From JAFMJV01 sp963800275 (lineage in GTDB: Bacteria > Chloroflexota > Limnocylindria > Limnocylindrales > CSP1-4): 64,000 nt of DNA. Both the position numbers and the translations under genes were made by a program. The stretch is from positions 1 to 64,000 of the forward strand of contig CAWDAI010000006.1 in the NCBI GenBank assembly GCA_963800275.1. The letters run 5' to 3'. Under the pieces are notes generated by a model. It was not told where the DNA came from, ran no database searches, and saw only the letters and a program-made list of their open reading frames with translations. Below are positions 37,743 through 47,765 of this stretch, one piece after another. Position 1 is the first letter of the stretch, and each line of letters begins with the position of its first letter.

Positions 37743-38426
37743 GTGCCGCGCATCGGTGTCGTGACCTTCCCTGGCAGCCTCGACGATCGGGACGCCGCGC
37801 GCGCCGTGCGGACGGCCGGCGCGGAGGCGGTGCCCCTGTGGCACGCCGACCCGTCCCTGCACGACGTCGACGCGGTGGTGCTGCCCGGCGGTTTCAGCTA
37901 CGGCGACTACCTGCGCTGCGGAGCGATCGCCCGCTTCTCGCCGGTCATGGACACCGTCGTCGCCGCCGCCCGGGACGGCCTGCCGGTCCTGGGCATCTGC
38001 AACGGGTTCCAGGTGCTCTGCGAGTCCCACCTGCTCCCGGGTGCCCTCGTCCGCAACGACAGCCGCAGGTTCGTCTGCAAGGAGCAGCGGCTGCGCATCG
38101 AGAACGCGGCCACGCCCTGGACGTCCCGTTACGCGAAGAACCAGGAGATCGTGATCCCGCTCAAGAACGGCGAGGGCGGCTACGTCGCCGACGCCCGCAC
38201 GCTCGACGAACTGGAGGCCACCGGCCGGGTGGTCGCCCGCTACCTGGACGGCAACCCGAACGGCAGCTACCGCGACATCGCCGGGATCTGCAACGAGGCC
38301 GGCAACGTGGTGGGGCTGATGCCGCACCCCGAGCACGCGATCGAGGCGCTCACCGGCACCGGGACGGACGGGCTGGCCTTCTTCCTGGGCGTCGCCGGCG
38401 CCGAACTCGCCGGAGCGGACGCATGA
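37743..38426 (+). CDS. purQ: Phosphoribosylformylglycinamidine synthase subunit PurQ
   Basis: 227 residues, intact. Class I glutamine amidotransferase: PGGFSYGDYLRCGAIARFSP, nucleophile Cys in VLGICNGFQVLCESHLLPGA, and the His/Glu pair in GLMPHPEHAIE. GTG start at 37743. It supplies ammonia from glutamine to PurL. The stop overlaps the purL start (ATGA at 38423-38426). Confidence 0.97.
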   Translation: MPRIGVVTFPGSLDDRDAARAVRTAGAEAVPLWHADPSLHDVDAVVLPGGFSYGDYLRCGAIARFSPVMDTVVAAARDGLPVLGICNGFQVLCESHLLPGALVRNDSRRFVCKEQRLRIENAATPWTSRYAKNQEIVIPLKNGEGGYVADARTLDELEATGRVVARYLDGNPNGSYRDIAGICNEAGNVVGLMPHPEHAIEALTGTGTDGLAFFLGVAGAELAGADA

Positions 38427-40693
38427 CGACCGACACCGTCGGCACCGCCGAGAGCACGCCGGAGCAGCCGCAGCCGTTCGCCGAGTTGGGCCTGGCGCCC
38501 GACGAGTACGCCCGGATCCGCGAGATCCTGGGCAGGCGGCCCACGTCGTCCGAGCTGGCGATCTACTCGGTCATGTGGAGCGAGCACTGCTCCTACAAGT
38601 CCTCGCGGGTGCACCTGAAGCAGTTCGGGGAGAAGGCGCCCGAGACCGACGCGCTGCTGGTCGGCATGGGTGAGAACGCCGGCGTGGTCGACGCCGGCGA
38701 CGGCTGGGCCGTCACGTTCAAGATCGAATCGCACAACCACCCGTCCTACGTGGAGCCCTACCAGGGCGCCGCGACCGGCGTGGGCGGCATCGTGCGGGAC
38801 ATCCTGACCATGGGCGCCCGGCCGGTCGCGGTGATGGACTCGCTGCGCTTCGGCGGCTGCACCCGGCCCGACACGCACCGGGTGCTGCCCGGCGTGGTCG
38901 CCGGCGTCGGCGGCTACGGCAACTGCCTGGGCCTGCCCAACATCGGCGGCGAGGTCTACTTCGACGACTCCTACGTCGGCAACCCGCTCGTCAACGCCCT
39001 GTGCGTCGGCGTCATGCGCTCGGACGGGATCAAGCTCGCCAAGGCCGACGGGCCGGGTAACCACGTGGTGCTGTTCGGTGCCCGCACCGGCGGCGACGGA
39101 ATCGGCGGGGCCTCGGTGCTGGCCGTGCCACCTTCGACGAGACCGGGCCGGCCAAGCGGCCCAGCGTGCAGGTCGGCGACCCGTTCGCCGAGAAGGTGCT
39201 CATCGAGTGCTGTCTGGAGATCTTCGCGCAGGACCTGGTGGTCGGCATCCAGGACCTCGGCGCGGCCGGGCATCTCGTGCGCGACGACCGAGCTGGCCGC
39301 CGCGGGCACCGGCGGCATGGACGTCGAGCTGGACCGCGTCGCCGCTGCGCGACGAGACGCTGGCGCCCGAAGAGATCCTGATGAGCGAGTCGCAGGAGCG
39401 CATGATGGCCGTCGTCGAGCCGGCCAAGCTCGAGGCGTTCCTGGACGTCTGCCGCAAGTGGGACGTGCTGGCGACCGTGATCGGCACCGTCGACCGACAC
39501 CGGCCGGCTGCGGATGCGCTGGCACGGCGAGACGATCGTCGACATCCCGCCGGGCACGGCGGCGAACGAGGGCCCGGTGTACCGGCGGCCGATCGAGCGC
39601 CCGATCGACCAGGACGCCCTGAACGAGTGCGACGGCCACGGCCTGCCGCGCCCGCGGACCGCCGAGGCGCTGCGGGCCACCGTGCTGCGGCTGGCCGGGG
39701 CCCCGAACCTGGCCGACAAGTCCTGGGTCACCGACCAGTACGACCGGTTCGTCATGGGCAACACCGTGCTGGCCCAGCCCGAGGACGCCGGGATGATCCG
39801 GCTGGACGAGTCGACCTCGCGCGGCCTCGCGATCGCCGTCGACGGCAACGGCCGGTACACCCGGCTCGACCCCTACCGCGGCGCGCAGCTCGCGCTGGCC
39901 GAGGCCTACCGCAACGTCGCGACGACCGGCGCGCGGCCGCTGGCCGTCACCAACTGCCTGAACTTCGGCTCGCCCGGAGGACCCCGCGGTGATGTGGCAG
40001 TTCGCCGAGGCGGTGCGCGGGCTGGCCGACGGGTGCCTGAGCTCTGGCACGCCGGTCACCGGCGGCAACGTCAGCTTCTACAACCAGACCGGCACGACGC
40101 CGATCCTGCCGACGCCGGTGATCGGCGTGCTCGGGGTCATCGACGACGTCACCCGCCGCACCCGGCAGGGCTTTCCACGCGACGGCGCGCAGATGCTACC
40201 TGCTCGGCGACACCCGCGACGAGTTCGGCGGCTCGGAGTGGGCGCACGCGGTGCACGGCTTCCTCGGCGGCCGGCCGCCGGCGGTCGACCTCGAGCGCGA
40301 GCAGCTGCTCGCCGGCGTGCTGATCGACGCCGCGCGCGACGGCCTGCTCGACGCCGCGCACGACCTGTCCGAGGGCGGGCTGGCCCAGGCGCTGGTCGAG
40401 GCGTGCCTGCACGGCGACGCCGGCGCGCACGGTCGAGCTGCCCGAGGGCGCCGACCCGTTCGTCGCGCTGTTCAGCGAGTCGACCGGCCGCGCGGTCGTC
40501 AGCGTGCCGCGTCGCGCGAATGACCGGTTCGTCGAACTGTGCGCCGAGCGCGGGCCTGCCGTGCACGCGCCTCGGCGTGGTCGACACGCTCGACGCCCGG
40601 CTGGACGTCCGGTTCACAGGCGGGGCGTTTGACATCCCGCTGCGGGAGCTGCGGGCCGCCTGGGCGTCCCCGCTCCCGACGGCCTTCGAGTGA
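38423..40693 (+). CDS. purL: Phosphoribosylformylglycinamidine synthase subunit PurL (frameshifted)
   Basis: The small-type PurL (about 750 residues) starts MTTDTVGTAESTPEQPQPFA. Conserved pieces: SVMWSEHCSYKSSRVHLKQF, FKIESHNHPSYVEPYQGAAT, GVGGIVRDILTMGARPVAVM, TVIGTVDRHRPAADAL-like region, NVSFYNQTGTTPILPTPVIG and AAHDLSEGGLAQALVEACLH. The first 230 codons are intact; then at least six one-base shifts occur (near 39130, 39290, 39345, 39495, 39980, 40195 and 40430). It ends DIPLRELRAAWASPLPTAFE. It performs the ATP-dependent amidation of FGAR. Functional in all likelihood; shifts look like sequence errors. Confidence 0.93.
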
Positions 40694-40772
40694 CCCGCTC
40701 CTCAATTCGAGTGCCCCGCTCCACGAACCGCACCGCCCGCACGAACCGCACCGCGCGCTCGCGAGGAATTTC

Positions 40773-41035
40773 GTGGTGACGGCCCGGCGTCTCGGCGCCG
40801 AGCTGGCCGTGTACCAGGCGCAGTGCGAGGCGCTGGCGGACCGGCTCGCCGCGCTTGCAGTCGAGGCCTTCGCCGCACCGTCCGTGCTGCCGGGCTGGGA
40901 CCTGCGCACGGTGCTCGGGCACGTCCTCGCCAGCAGGGACGGCCTGGTTCACGGGCTCACGACCCGGGCGGCGGGCCCGGCCGTACCGATCGCCGAGTAC
41001 GTGCGCGCCTACGCGCCGGCGGCGGCGGACATCAC
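40773..41035 (+). CDS. Maleylpyruvate isomerase N-terminal (DinB-like) protein, cut at a junction
   Basis: A GTG start near 40773 gives a helical protein: ELAVYQAQCEALADRLAALA, then LPGWDLRTVLGHVLASRDGL, the mycothiol-dependent maleylpyruvate isomerase N-terminal pattern with its metal-binding His. Coding similarity stops at about 41033 after YAPAAADIT, where the sequence changes to a glycosyltransferase. In actinobacteria a sterol-carrier/MPI-domain gene commonly follows purL, so this belongs to piece 2. Confidence 0.75.
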
Positions 41036-41040
41036 AGCTT
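41030..41040. other. Chimeric junction between piece 2 and piece 3
   Basis: Left side: interior of the maleylpyruvate-isomerase-domain gene. Right side, from about 41036: interior of a GT87-like membrane protein. Neither gene has its natural boundary here. Confidence 0.7.
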
Positions 41041-41358
41041 CATCCTCGTGCCTTCACTCTGGTCGGAGTGGATCACGGCGCTGGTGTCCGACATCGGGAT
41101 GCCTGTTCCAGGAAACGCGATCGCTGCTCCGCTCTGGCTTCGCCTCGCCGCCGCCGCCGCGTCGTGATGTGGGGAGCCCGGACAGACCGTCGCTGGACCG
41201 TGGTGGTCGCCTCGATGGTGGCGATGCCCGTCCTGTGGTTCGGAGCCTTCGCCATGCTCATCGGGGCTGATCCCGGAACTCAGGCGGCGGACGGCCAGGG
41301 CGCCGGGCCAGGTCGATGCCCTGCGGCAAGGCTGGCCTTCAGGCAGGAAGTCGGATGA
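41036..41358 (+). CDS. GT87/DUF2029-like glycosyltransferase, C-terminal fragment (frameshifted)
   Basis: Begins SFILVPSLWSEWITALVSDI at the junction, continues PLWLRLAAAAA, then after a one-base shift near 41155 MWGARTDRRWTVVVASMVAM to a TGA at 41358. It aligns closely with the end of the next gene (FLLFPSMWPAWIDYVQVAMR, then TWGARTDRRWTVLVSAMMAL). So this is the tail of a paralogue; the N-terminal three quarters are missing. The stop overlaps the next start (ATGA). Confidence 0.75.
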
Positions 41359-42317
41359 GCACCTACGCGGAGACCGGGTGGGCAAGGGCCATCGCGCACG
41401 GCTTGGTCTTCGCAGGCCTCATCTTCATGGCCTACTTCTTCTTCCTGGTCGTGCCGAACGTCCACTCCGTCGGCATCGATGCTCTCGCCTACTGGACGGT
41501 GAACGTGCCGGACGCCTACTCGATCCCACATCGCGCAACGGCCTCGTTTCCCTACTCGCCCCCGGCCGCGATCGCAGCCGATCCGTTCGGGCTGATCCCG
41601 TTCTGGCAGTTCCTGTGGCTGTGGCTGGCGTTGCTCGTCGGGTCGGTCATCTGGATCGGAGGAAGCCCGGGCTGGATCGTGGTGGCGTTCGCCATCCCGT
41701 TCGTCAGCCTCGAGCTGTACTACGCCAACATCCACATCCTCCTGGCGGTGGCGATCCTCCTCGGCTTCCGCCATCCGTGGACTTGGGCGTTCGTGTTGCT
41801 GACGAAATTTACCGCGGGCGTCGGGCTGCTCTGGTTCGTCGTGCGCGGGGAGTGGCGATCACTCGCGATCGCGCTTGGCGCGACTGCCGGGACGTGCGCG
41901 GCCTCGTTCCTCTTGTTCCCCTCGATGTGGCCTGCCTGGATCGACTACGTGCAAGTGGCGATGCGCATCGATACGGACCCGACATGGACCAATCTCATCC
42001 GGGTGCCGTTGTGGATCCGGCTCATGCTCGCGGCCCTACTCGTGACCTGGGGCGCCAGGACGGACCGTCGCTGGACCGTCCTCGTGTCCGCGATGATGGC
42101 GCTTCCCGTTCTCTGGGTCCACGGGTTCGCGATGCTTGTGGGTCTGATCGCCGAGTGGCGTCTGCTGCGCGCTACGACTCCCACCCTCGCCGCGAGGGCG
42201 CTGGCTCGAATGGGCGCAGCGATACCCCTCTGGCTCTATCGATGGCTACCGCTGATGACCCCGGCCGATCGAGGCGCCGGCGTTTCCGATGATGCTGCCG
42301 GTGGGCATTTGCGTTGA
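41355..42317 (+). CDS. GT87/DUF2029-family membrane glycosyltransferase
   Basis: About 320 residues from ATG at 41355. Eight or so hydrophobic segments. Segments such as IDALAYWTVNVPDAYSIPHR, SFPYSPPAAIAADPFGLIPF and LYYANIHILLAVAILLGFRH fit the polyprenyl-phosphate-mannose-dependent GT87 family. These enzymes add sugar residues on the outer face of the membrane. It is overlapped at both ends by its neighbours (4 bases each), so the three glycosyltransferases form one operon. Confidence 0.75.
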   Translation: MSTYAETGWARAIAHGLVFAGLIFMAYFFFLVVPNVHSVGIDALAYWTVNVPDAYSIPHRATASFPYSPPAAIAADPFGLIPFWQFLWLWLALLVGSVIWIGGSPGWIVVAFAIPFVSLELYYANIHILLAVAILLGFRHPWTWAFVLLTKFTAGVGLLWFVVRGEWRSLAIALGATAGTCAASFLLFPSMWPAWIDYVQVAMRIDTDPTWTNLIRVPLWIRLMLAALLVTWGARTDRRWTVLVSAMMALPVLWVHGFAMLVGLIAEWRLLRATTPTLAARALARMGAAIPLWLYRWLPLMTPADRGAGVSDDAAGGHLR

Positions 42318-43457
42318 CGCCGAGCATGATCGACTGGCGCTGGGCGCTGCCGCGGATCCTGGCGGTCTTCCTGGTCACGCGCCTGCTGGTGCTGGCAGTC
42401 GCCATCACCGTGGAGACGACCCAGCCGCCGCCGCCCGAGGACGTCATCGTCGATGCTCGTCCGATCCTCACCAGCCTGACCTCCTGGGACGGCCGCTACT
42501 ACACGAGCATCGCCGCCGACGGCTATCACGCCGACCCGAGCTACGGGCCCGACTATGCCTTCTACCCGGGCTACCCCATCGCGGTCCGGGCGCTCTCCCT
42601 GCTCACGCTCGGTGACATCGACCTGGCCGCGGTGCTGGTCGGCGAACGGAGCCTTCCTGCTCCTGCTGGTCGCGCTCTACGCGCTCTCCGTGCGCTATCT
42701 GGACCGGGAACGGGCGCTGCTCGCCCTCTGGTTCTTCGCGCTCGCCCCAGGAGCCGTGGCCTACGGGCTGGCCTACTCGGAGAGCTCTTCGTGCTCTGCC
42801 TGGTCCTGGCCTTCCTGGCCATGGAGCGACGTCACGTGTGGCTGGCCGGGATCGCCCTCGCCCTGGCCACGCTGACGCGTGTGCCCGGCATCCTCTTCGG
42901 GCTGCCGCTGCTGATGCTGCTCGTCGTCGCAGGACGGGTACCGGCCGACGCGCCGCTGGCTGCCGTTCCTGTTGGCCCCGGCCGTGCTGCTGGGCCACTA
43001 CGCCGTGCTCTGGTGGGTCACCGGCGATCCCTTCGCCGCGGTCTCGGCCCAGGCCTACTGGCACGCGGACCCGGTGCTGGACGAGACCGGCGCGCTCGTC
43101 GAAGGCGCGGCGCCATCGGCTGCGTTCGGATCAGAGCATCTGGCCCTGGGCGTCGCCCCGCCGTGGATGATGCCGCTGTGGCTCGGTGTCCTGGGGTTCT
43201 ACACGTTCCTGCTGGTCTACTTCCGCCCGGACCGGATCCCGCTTCCGTATGCGACCGTCGCGGTGCTGGCGATCGCCACGGTCTTCCTCTCGACGTCCTG
43301 GATGTCCAGCCCCCGGTTCCTGGCGGTGGCCTGGCCGTTCGCGTGGGTGCTGGCCAATCGACGGTCGCGGTGGGGGCGGGGAGCGGTGCTGGCCGCCTTC
43401 GCCCTGGGCCAGGTCGTGCTGCTGTGGCTGGCGTTCAGCTGGCAGCTGGCCCCCTGA
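42314..43457 (+). CDS. PIG-V-like mannosyltransferase family protein (frameshifted)
   Basis: Starts at TTG 42314 (overlapping the previous stop) or ATG 42326: MIDWRWALPRILAVFLVTRL. The lumenal loop ILTSLTSWDGRYYTSIAADG with FYPGYPIAVRALSLL is the PIG-V / mannosyltransferase signature (W-D in loop 1). Later pieces in other frames: LVALYALSVRYLDRERALLA, VWLAGIALALATLTRVPGIL, ILFGLPLLMLLVV and LSTSWMSSPRFLAVAWPFAW. One-base shifts near 42645, 42785 and 42955. About 375 residues with roughly ten membrane segments. Sugar donor probably a polyprenyl-phosphate sugar. Confidence 0.75.
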
Positions 43458-43500
43458 CCTTGACCGGCACTGGTCGGACCGGGTCAATTCCGATAGAATA
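43455..43500 (+). promoter_or_regulatory. Possible control region of the suf genes
   Basis: Direct and inverted GGTCA/TGACC elements crowd this stretch: TGACCTTGACC at 43455, GGTCGGACCGGGTCAA at 43472-43487 and AGGTCAGG just after. TAGAAT at 43494 could be a -10. An Rrf2-type repressor site is possible but not demonstrated. Confidence 0.3.
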
Positions 43501-43615
43501 GGTCAGGATTAACCCCGAGACCCCGCGGGGAGCGTCAAACGCCCGCGCGGTGGCCAGCCACCGGCCGCCGCCCGCGGACGCCACTATCGACTCAGACAGC
43601 CTCCAGGAGGCCCCG

Positions 43616-45017
43616 ATGGTCAGTCAGCCACAGATCAAGGATCGTCGCGCCGAGTACGGCTTCCACGACGACATCATCTATCTCCATGAAGCCAAGCGCG
43701 GACTGACGCGTGGGACGGTCGAGGAGATCAGCGCCATCAAGGGCGAGCCCGAGTGGATGCTGCAGCACCGCCTGCGCGCCTACGAGCACTGGCTCAAGCG
43801 GCCCATGCCCATGTGGACCGAGGGCCTGGACAAGATCGATTACGAGAACATCATCTATTACCGCAAGCCCTCCGAGCGCGAAGAGAAGTCGTGGGATGAC
43901 GTGCCCGACCAGATCAAGGACACGTTCGAGCGCCTGGGCATCCCGGAGGCAGAACGGGCCTTCCTCTCCGGCGTGGGTGCGCAATACGACTCCGAGGTCG
44001 TGTACCACTCGGTCAAGGAAGAGCTCTCCAAGCTGGGCGTGGTCTTCATGGGCACTGACCAGGCGCTCAAGGAGTATCCGGAGATCTTCCGCGAGCACTA
44101 CGGCACCGTGGTGCCACCGGAGGACAACAAGTTCAGCGCGCTCAACAGCGCCGTCTGGTCCGGTGGCTCCTTCGTGTACGTCCCGCCGGGCGTGGAGGTG
44201 CCCCTGCCGCTGCAGGCCTACTTCCGCATCAACGGTGAGAACACGGGCCAGTTCGAGCGCACGCTCATCGTCGTCGACGAGGGCGCGTCGGTCCACTACA
44301 TCGAGGGCTGCACCGCCCCCATCTACGCCACCGACTCGCTGCACGTGGCCGTAGTGGAGGTCATCGCCAAGGCTCGCTCCAAGGTCCGCTACACGACCAT
44401 CCAGAACTGGTCCAACGACGTCTACAACCTAGTGACCAAGCGGGCCCACGCCTACGAGGACAGTCACGGTCGAGTGGATCGACGCCAACACCGGCTCCAA
44501 GAAGACGGTCAAGTACCCCAGCATCTACCTGCGTGGACGCGGGGCCAAGGCGGACATCATCTCCGTGGCGGTGGCCGGGGAGGGCCAGCACCAGGACACC
44601 GGTGCCAAGGTCATCCACCTCGCGCCCGACACGCGCAGCCGCATCGTCAGCAAGTCCGTCTCCAAGGACAACGGCCGGGGCACCTATCGTGGCCAGGTCA
44701 AGGTCGTGCCCGGGGCCACCAACGCGGTCGCCAGCATCCGCTGTGACGCGCTCCTGCTGTCTGACCAGAGCCGCAGCGACACCTATCCCTACATCGACAT
44801 CCAGGAAGACGATACCTCGCTCACGCACGAGGCCACGGTGGGCAAGGTCAGCCAGGACCAGGTCTTCTACCTGATGAGCCGAGGGCTGACGGAGAACGAG
44901 GCCCAGAACCTCATCGTGCAGGGCTTCCTGGAGGTCTTCACCAAGGAGCTGCCGATGGAGTACGCCATCGAGTTCAACCGCCTCGTCAAGCTGGAGATGG
45001 AGGGATCGCTCGGGTGA
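43616..45017 (+). CDS. sufB: Fe-S cluster assembly protein SufB (one frameshift)
   Basis: About 467 residues. ATG at 43616 after AGGAGG. Scaffold subunit of the SufBCD complex. Family features: GFHDDIIYLHEAKRGLTRGT, SGGSFVYVPPGVEVPLPLQA, VVDEGASVHYIEGCTAPIYA (with the conserved Cys), VRYTTIQNWSNDVYNLVTKR, IVSKSVSKDNGRGTYRGQVK and MSRGLTENEAQNLIVQGFLE. One extra base near 44466 (GACAGTCACGG where GACAGCACGG is expected) shifts the frame; both parts are perfectly conserved, so sequence error is likely. The stop overlaps the sufD start. Confidence 0.96.
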
Positions 45018-46366
45018 GTGTCGCCCCGCTGAGACTGGACTGGGCCACCGAGACGCATGTCCGGGGGACCTCGTCCGCACTTTCCGAGCCCGAGTGGCTG
45101 ACCCAGGACCGACTGGCCGCGCTCGCGCTCGTGCGTGAGCTGCCGGCCGAGCCGAACCAGCTGTTCACGACATACCTCGACCTGCGCGCGGTGGACTTCG
45201 GGGCGATCGAACCCTATCCGCCGAGGCCCGCGGCAGAGGATGTCGCCGAGGTCGAGCTTCCGGCCGGGGCCGCCGCCCTCGTCCACGTCGACGAGCGCGC
45301 CGTGGTGGGTCGCGTGCTGTCCGAGGAGGCCCGCAACAAGGGCCTTATCGTGAGCTCGCTCGCGGAGGCCGCGCAAGAGACGCCCGAGCTGGTGCGCGAC
45401 CTCATCGACGGTGGCGGTTCCCTGCCCGCAGACGACACCTTCGGCCAGGTCGCGCGCGCGTTCCACTCACTGGGCCTGTTCATCCACGTCCCGGCCGGGG
45501 TCGTGCTCGAGTCGCCCATCGTGGTGCGCTGGAGCACCGGCGCTTCCGGGTTCGGGCTCATCAGTCGAACGGTCATCTCGCTGGGCGAGGACGCGCAGGC
45601 CTCGGTCTTCGAGGAGCAGGTGGCCTCGGCCGCCGCGAGCGGCACGGTCGGCGCCAAGGCCGACTCGATCTGGTGGGGCACCACGGAGATCGACCTGGGC
45701 GACAACGCCACGCTCGATTTCGCGGGCGAGCAGGGCTTCGGTCGGGGCACGGCCGCCTTCGTCACGCGCCAGGCCCGGGTCGGGGCCTCGGCCACGATCA
45801 ACTGGGCCGTCGCCAGCGTCGGCGGCCGGCTCCATCGCAGCCGCATCGAGAACCTGCTGGAGGGTCGCGGCGCGACCGTCAAGCAGGCGGAGGTCGGCTT
45901 CGGCGACGGCAAGCAGCTGTTCGACCTGACCTCCTACACCCGGCACATCGGCCAGGACGGCACCAGCGACCTGCTCAGCAAGGGCGTCTTCACCGATACC
46001 GCCCGTGGCTACATCAAGGGCCTCATCGACATCCCCTACTCGGGACGCGGCACGGACAGCTTCCTGGGCGAGTTCAGCATGCTGCTCCAGCGCACGGCGC
46101 GCTCGGTCACGATCCCCAGCCTGCAGATCGACCAGCCCGACTGCCGTCGCGCGATGCACTCGTCCTCCGTGGGCCCCATCGACGAGACACAGGTCTTCTA
46201 CCTCATGAGCCGGGGCCTGTCCGAGGACGCGGCCCGCAAGGCCATCGTGATGGGCTTCCTGGAGCCGGTCGTGGCCCGCATCCCGCTGCCGGAGGCACGG
46301 GATCGCCTGCGCGACCTGCTGGAGCGCAAGTGGCCTGCCTCCCGACAGGAGCGCGCCGTCGCCTGA
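45014..46366 (+). CDS. sufD: Fe-S cluster assembly protein SufD
   Basis: 450 residues, intact. GTG start overlapping the sufB stop. Beta-helix core: FHSLGLFIHVPAGVVLESPI, RTVISLGEDAQASVFEEQVA, AFVTRQARVGASATINWAVA, SDLLSKGVFTDTARGYIKGL, then QIDQPDCRRAMHSSSVGPID (conserved His region) and MSRGLSEDAARKAIVMGFLE. It pairs with SufB as scaffold. There is no sufC ATPase gene directly downstream, which is unusual. Confidence 0.95.
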   Translation: MSVAPLRLDWATETHVRGTSSALSEPEWLTQDRLAALALVRELPAEPNQLFTTYLDLRAVDFGAIEPYPPRPAAEDVAEVELPAGAAALVHVDERAVVGRVLSEEARNKGLIVSSLAEAAQETPELVRDLIDGGGSLPADDTFGQVARAFHSLGLFIHVPAGVVLESPIVVRWSTGASGFGLISRTVISLGEDAQASVFEEQVASAAASGTVGAKADSIWWGTTEIDLGDNATLDFAGEQGFGRGTAAFVTRQARVGASATINWAVASVGGRLHRSRIENLLEGRGATVKQAEVGFGDGKQLFDLTSYTRHIGQDGTSDLLSKGVFTDTARGYIKGLIDIPYSGRGTDSFLGEFSMLLQRTARSVTIPSLQIDQPDCRRAMHSSSVGPIDETQVFYLMSRGLSEDAARKAIVMGFLEPVVARIPLPEARDRLRDLLERKWPASRQERAVA

Positions 46367-46521
46367 GATCCGCCACTCGTGGCCAGTACGATGTGGCGCG
46401 GAGGGGTCTGGCGTGCGGAAGCGATGTGCGTGACGTGGGTTGCGCTGGAGCGCAAGCGCGCTAGGCTATCGACATTGCGCACGGGTTCGTCGCACGTGCC
46501 ACGAGTGGGAGAGGACAGCAC

Positions 46522-47220
46522 ATGGATTTCACACTGGACGGCCTGCTGGTCGGGATCCTGGCCATCGCCATCGGCCTGGCCTTCTGCTTCTGGGGCTTCC
46601 GGGTCTTCCTGATCCTGCTGCCCATCTGGGGTTTCTTCGCCGGCTTCCTCCTGGGTGCCAACGGCATCACCTACCTGCTGGGCGATGCCTTCCTGGCGAC
46701 CACCCTGGGCTGGGTCACCGGCTTCCTGCTGGGGCTGCTCTTCGCGGTCCTGTCGTACCTCTACTACTGGGCGGCCGTCATCCTGCTCGGTGGCGCCTTG
46801 GGCTACCAATTGACGCTCGGCCTGCTCCACTGGATCGGCTTCGAGGCTGACGGCCTCATCGCCTTCCTCCTGGCCATCGCGGGCGGCGTCATCTTCGCGG
46901 TCGGCTTCTTCCTGCTCCAGATGCCGGCGGTCATCGTCATCGTGGCCACGGCCATCAGCGGTGCGGGGGCCACCATCGCCGGTGTCGCCATCGCCCTCGG
47001 GCTGATCCCGCTCGAGTCCCTCAACGGCGGCGTCTTCGGCTCCTACTCCTTCAGCGACATGGGCTGGCTGGGCATCATCGCCGCCATCGCCCTGGCCTTC
47101 GCGGGTGCCATCTACCAGACGAGGACCATCTCGGACATGGCCGCGAGGATCAACCAGGATTTGTACATGAACCCGGGCCTGAGCGCCGACCTCAACCAGC
47201 GAGGCGGCTTCAGCTCCTAG
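46522..47220 (+). CDS. TMEM198/DUF4203-like membrane protein
   Basis: 232 residues with seven hydrophobic segments (GLLVGILAIAIGLAFCFWGF, FLILLPIWGFFAGFLLGANG, and so on) rich in small residues, and a polar C-terminal tail. The repeated 'Gx3-4Gx3G' helices match the TM7S3/TM198-like (DUF4203) pattern. It lies 155 bases after sufD on the same strand. Function unknown; a link to the suf genes is only positional. Confidence 0.65.
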   Translation: MDFTLDGLLVGILAIAIGLAFCFWGFRVFLILLPIWGFFAGFLLGANGITYLLGDAFLATTLGWVTGFLLGLLFAVLSYLYYWAAVILLGGALGYQLTLGLLHWIGFEADGLIAFLLAIAGGVIFAVGFFLLQMPAVIVIVATAISGAGATIAGVAIALGLIPLESLNGGVFGSYSFSDMGWLGIIAAIALAFAGAIYQTRTISDMAARINQDLYMNPGLSADLNQRGGFSS

Positions 47221-47334
47221 CCTCGAGGGCCCGTCCCTCCGATCTGACCGACGGCCGGCGCATCGAGCGCCGGTCGTCCGATTCCGGGGCGTCGGTCGCG
47301 ACTCGCGGACCACGGGCCGCGCGCTTCCCGTACC

Positions 47335-47694
47335 ATGCTGCCGATGGAATCTGAATCACGTCCCGCCCGCCGCGTCCCCGTGGCGAAGGCCGCTGACCTC
47401 GAAGAAGGCACCATGCAGATGGTCGAGGTCGACGGCGCCCTCATCCTGCTCGTTCGCCAGGAGGGGCTCTTCGCGCTCCAGGGCACGTGCTCGCACGAGT
47501 ACTTCGAGCTGGACAAGGGCTTCCTCAGCGCTGACGCGGTGACGTGCGCGCTGCACCTGTCGCGCTTCGACCTGGCGTCTGGTGAGTCGCTCGATCCGCC
47601 GGCGGAGCTGCCGCTCGCGACCTACCCGGTGAGCGAGGAGGATGGCCAGATCATCCTGGAGCTGCCCGACGGAGACGTCCCCATCAACGAGTAG
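47335..47694 (+). CDS. Rieske-type [2Fe-2S] ferredoxin
   Basis: About 119 residues (ATG at 47335 or 47344). Rieske ligands: C-S-H in LQGTCSHEYFELDKGF and C-A-L-H in AVTCALHLSRFDLASGES, spaced 16 residues. This is a soluble ferredoxin of the non-heme dioxygenase type. Such Rieske ferredoxins often sit in suf operons of Gram-positive bacteria, and this one follows sufBD with one gene between. Confidence 0.9.
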   Translation: MLPMESESRPARRVPVAKAADLEEGTMQMVEVDGALILLVRQEGLFALQGTCSHEYFELDKGFLSADAVTCALHLSRFDLASGESLDPPAELPLATYPVSEEDGQIILELPDGDVPINE

Positions 47695-47765
47695 CGCCAG
47701 GCCCCCCGACGCCCGCGAGCCTGGTGCGCCCGGCGTCGGGCAGCGGCGGCTGCGGACCCCAGCCG

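Noticed and set aside
43616..45017. Programmed frameshift in sufB
   Set aside because: No slippery sequence is seen at the shift, and the same kind of single extra base breaks many unrelated genes in this piece.
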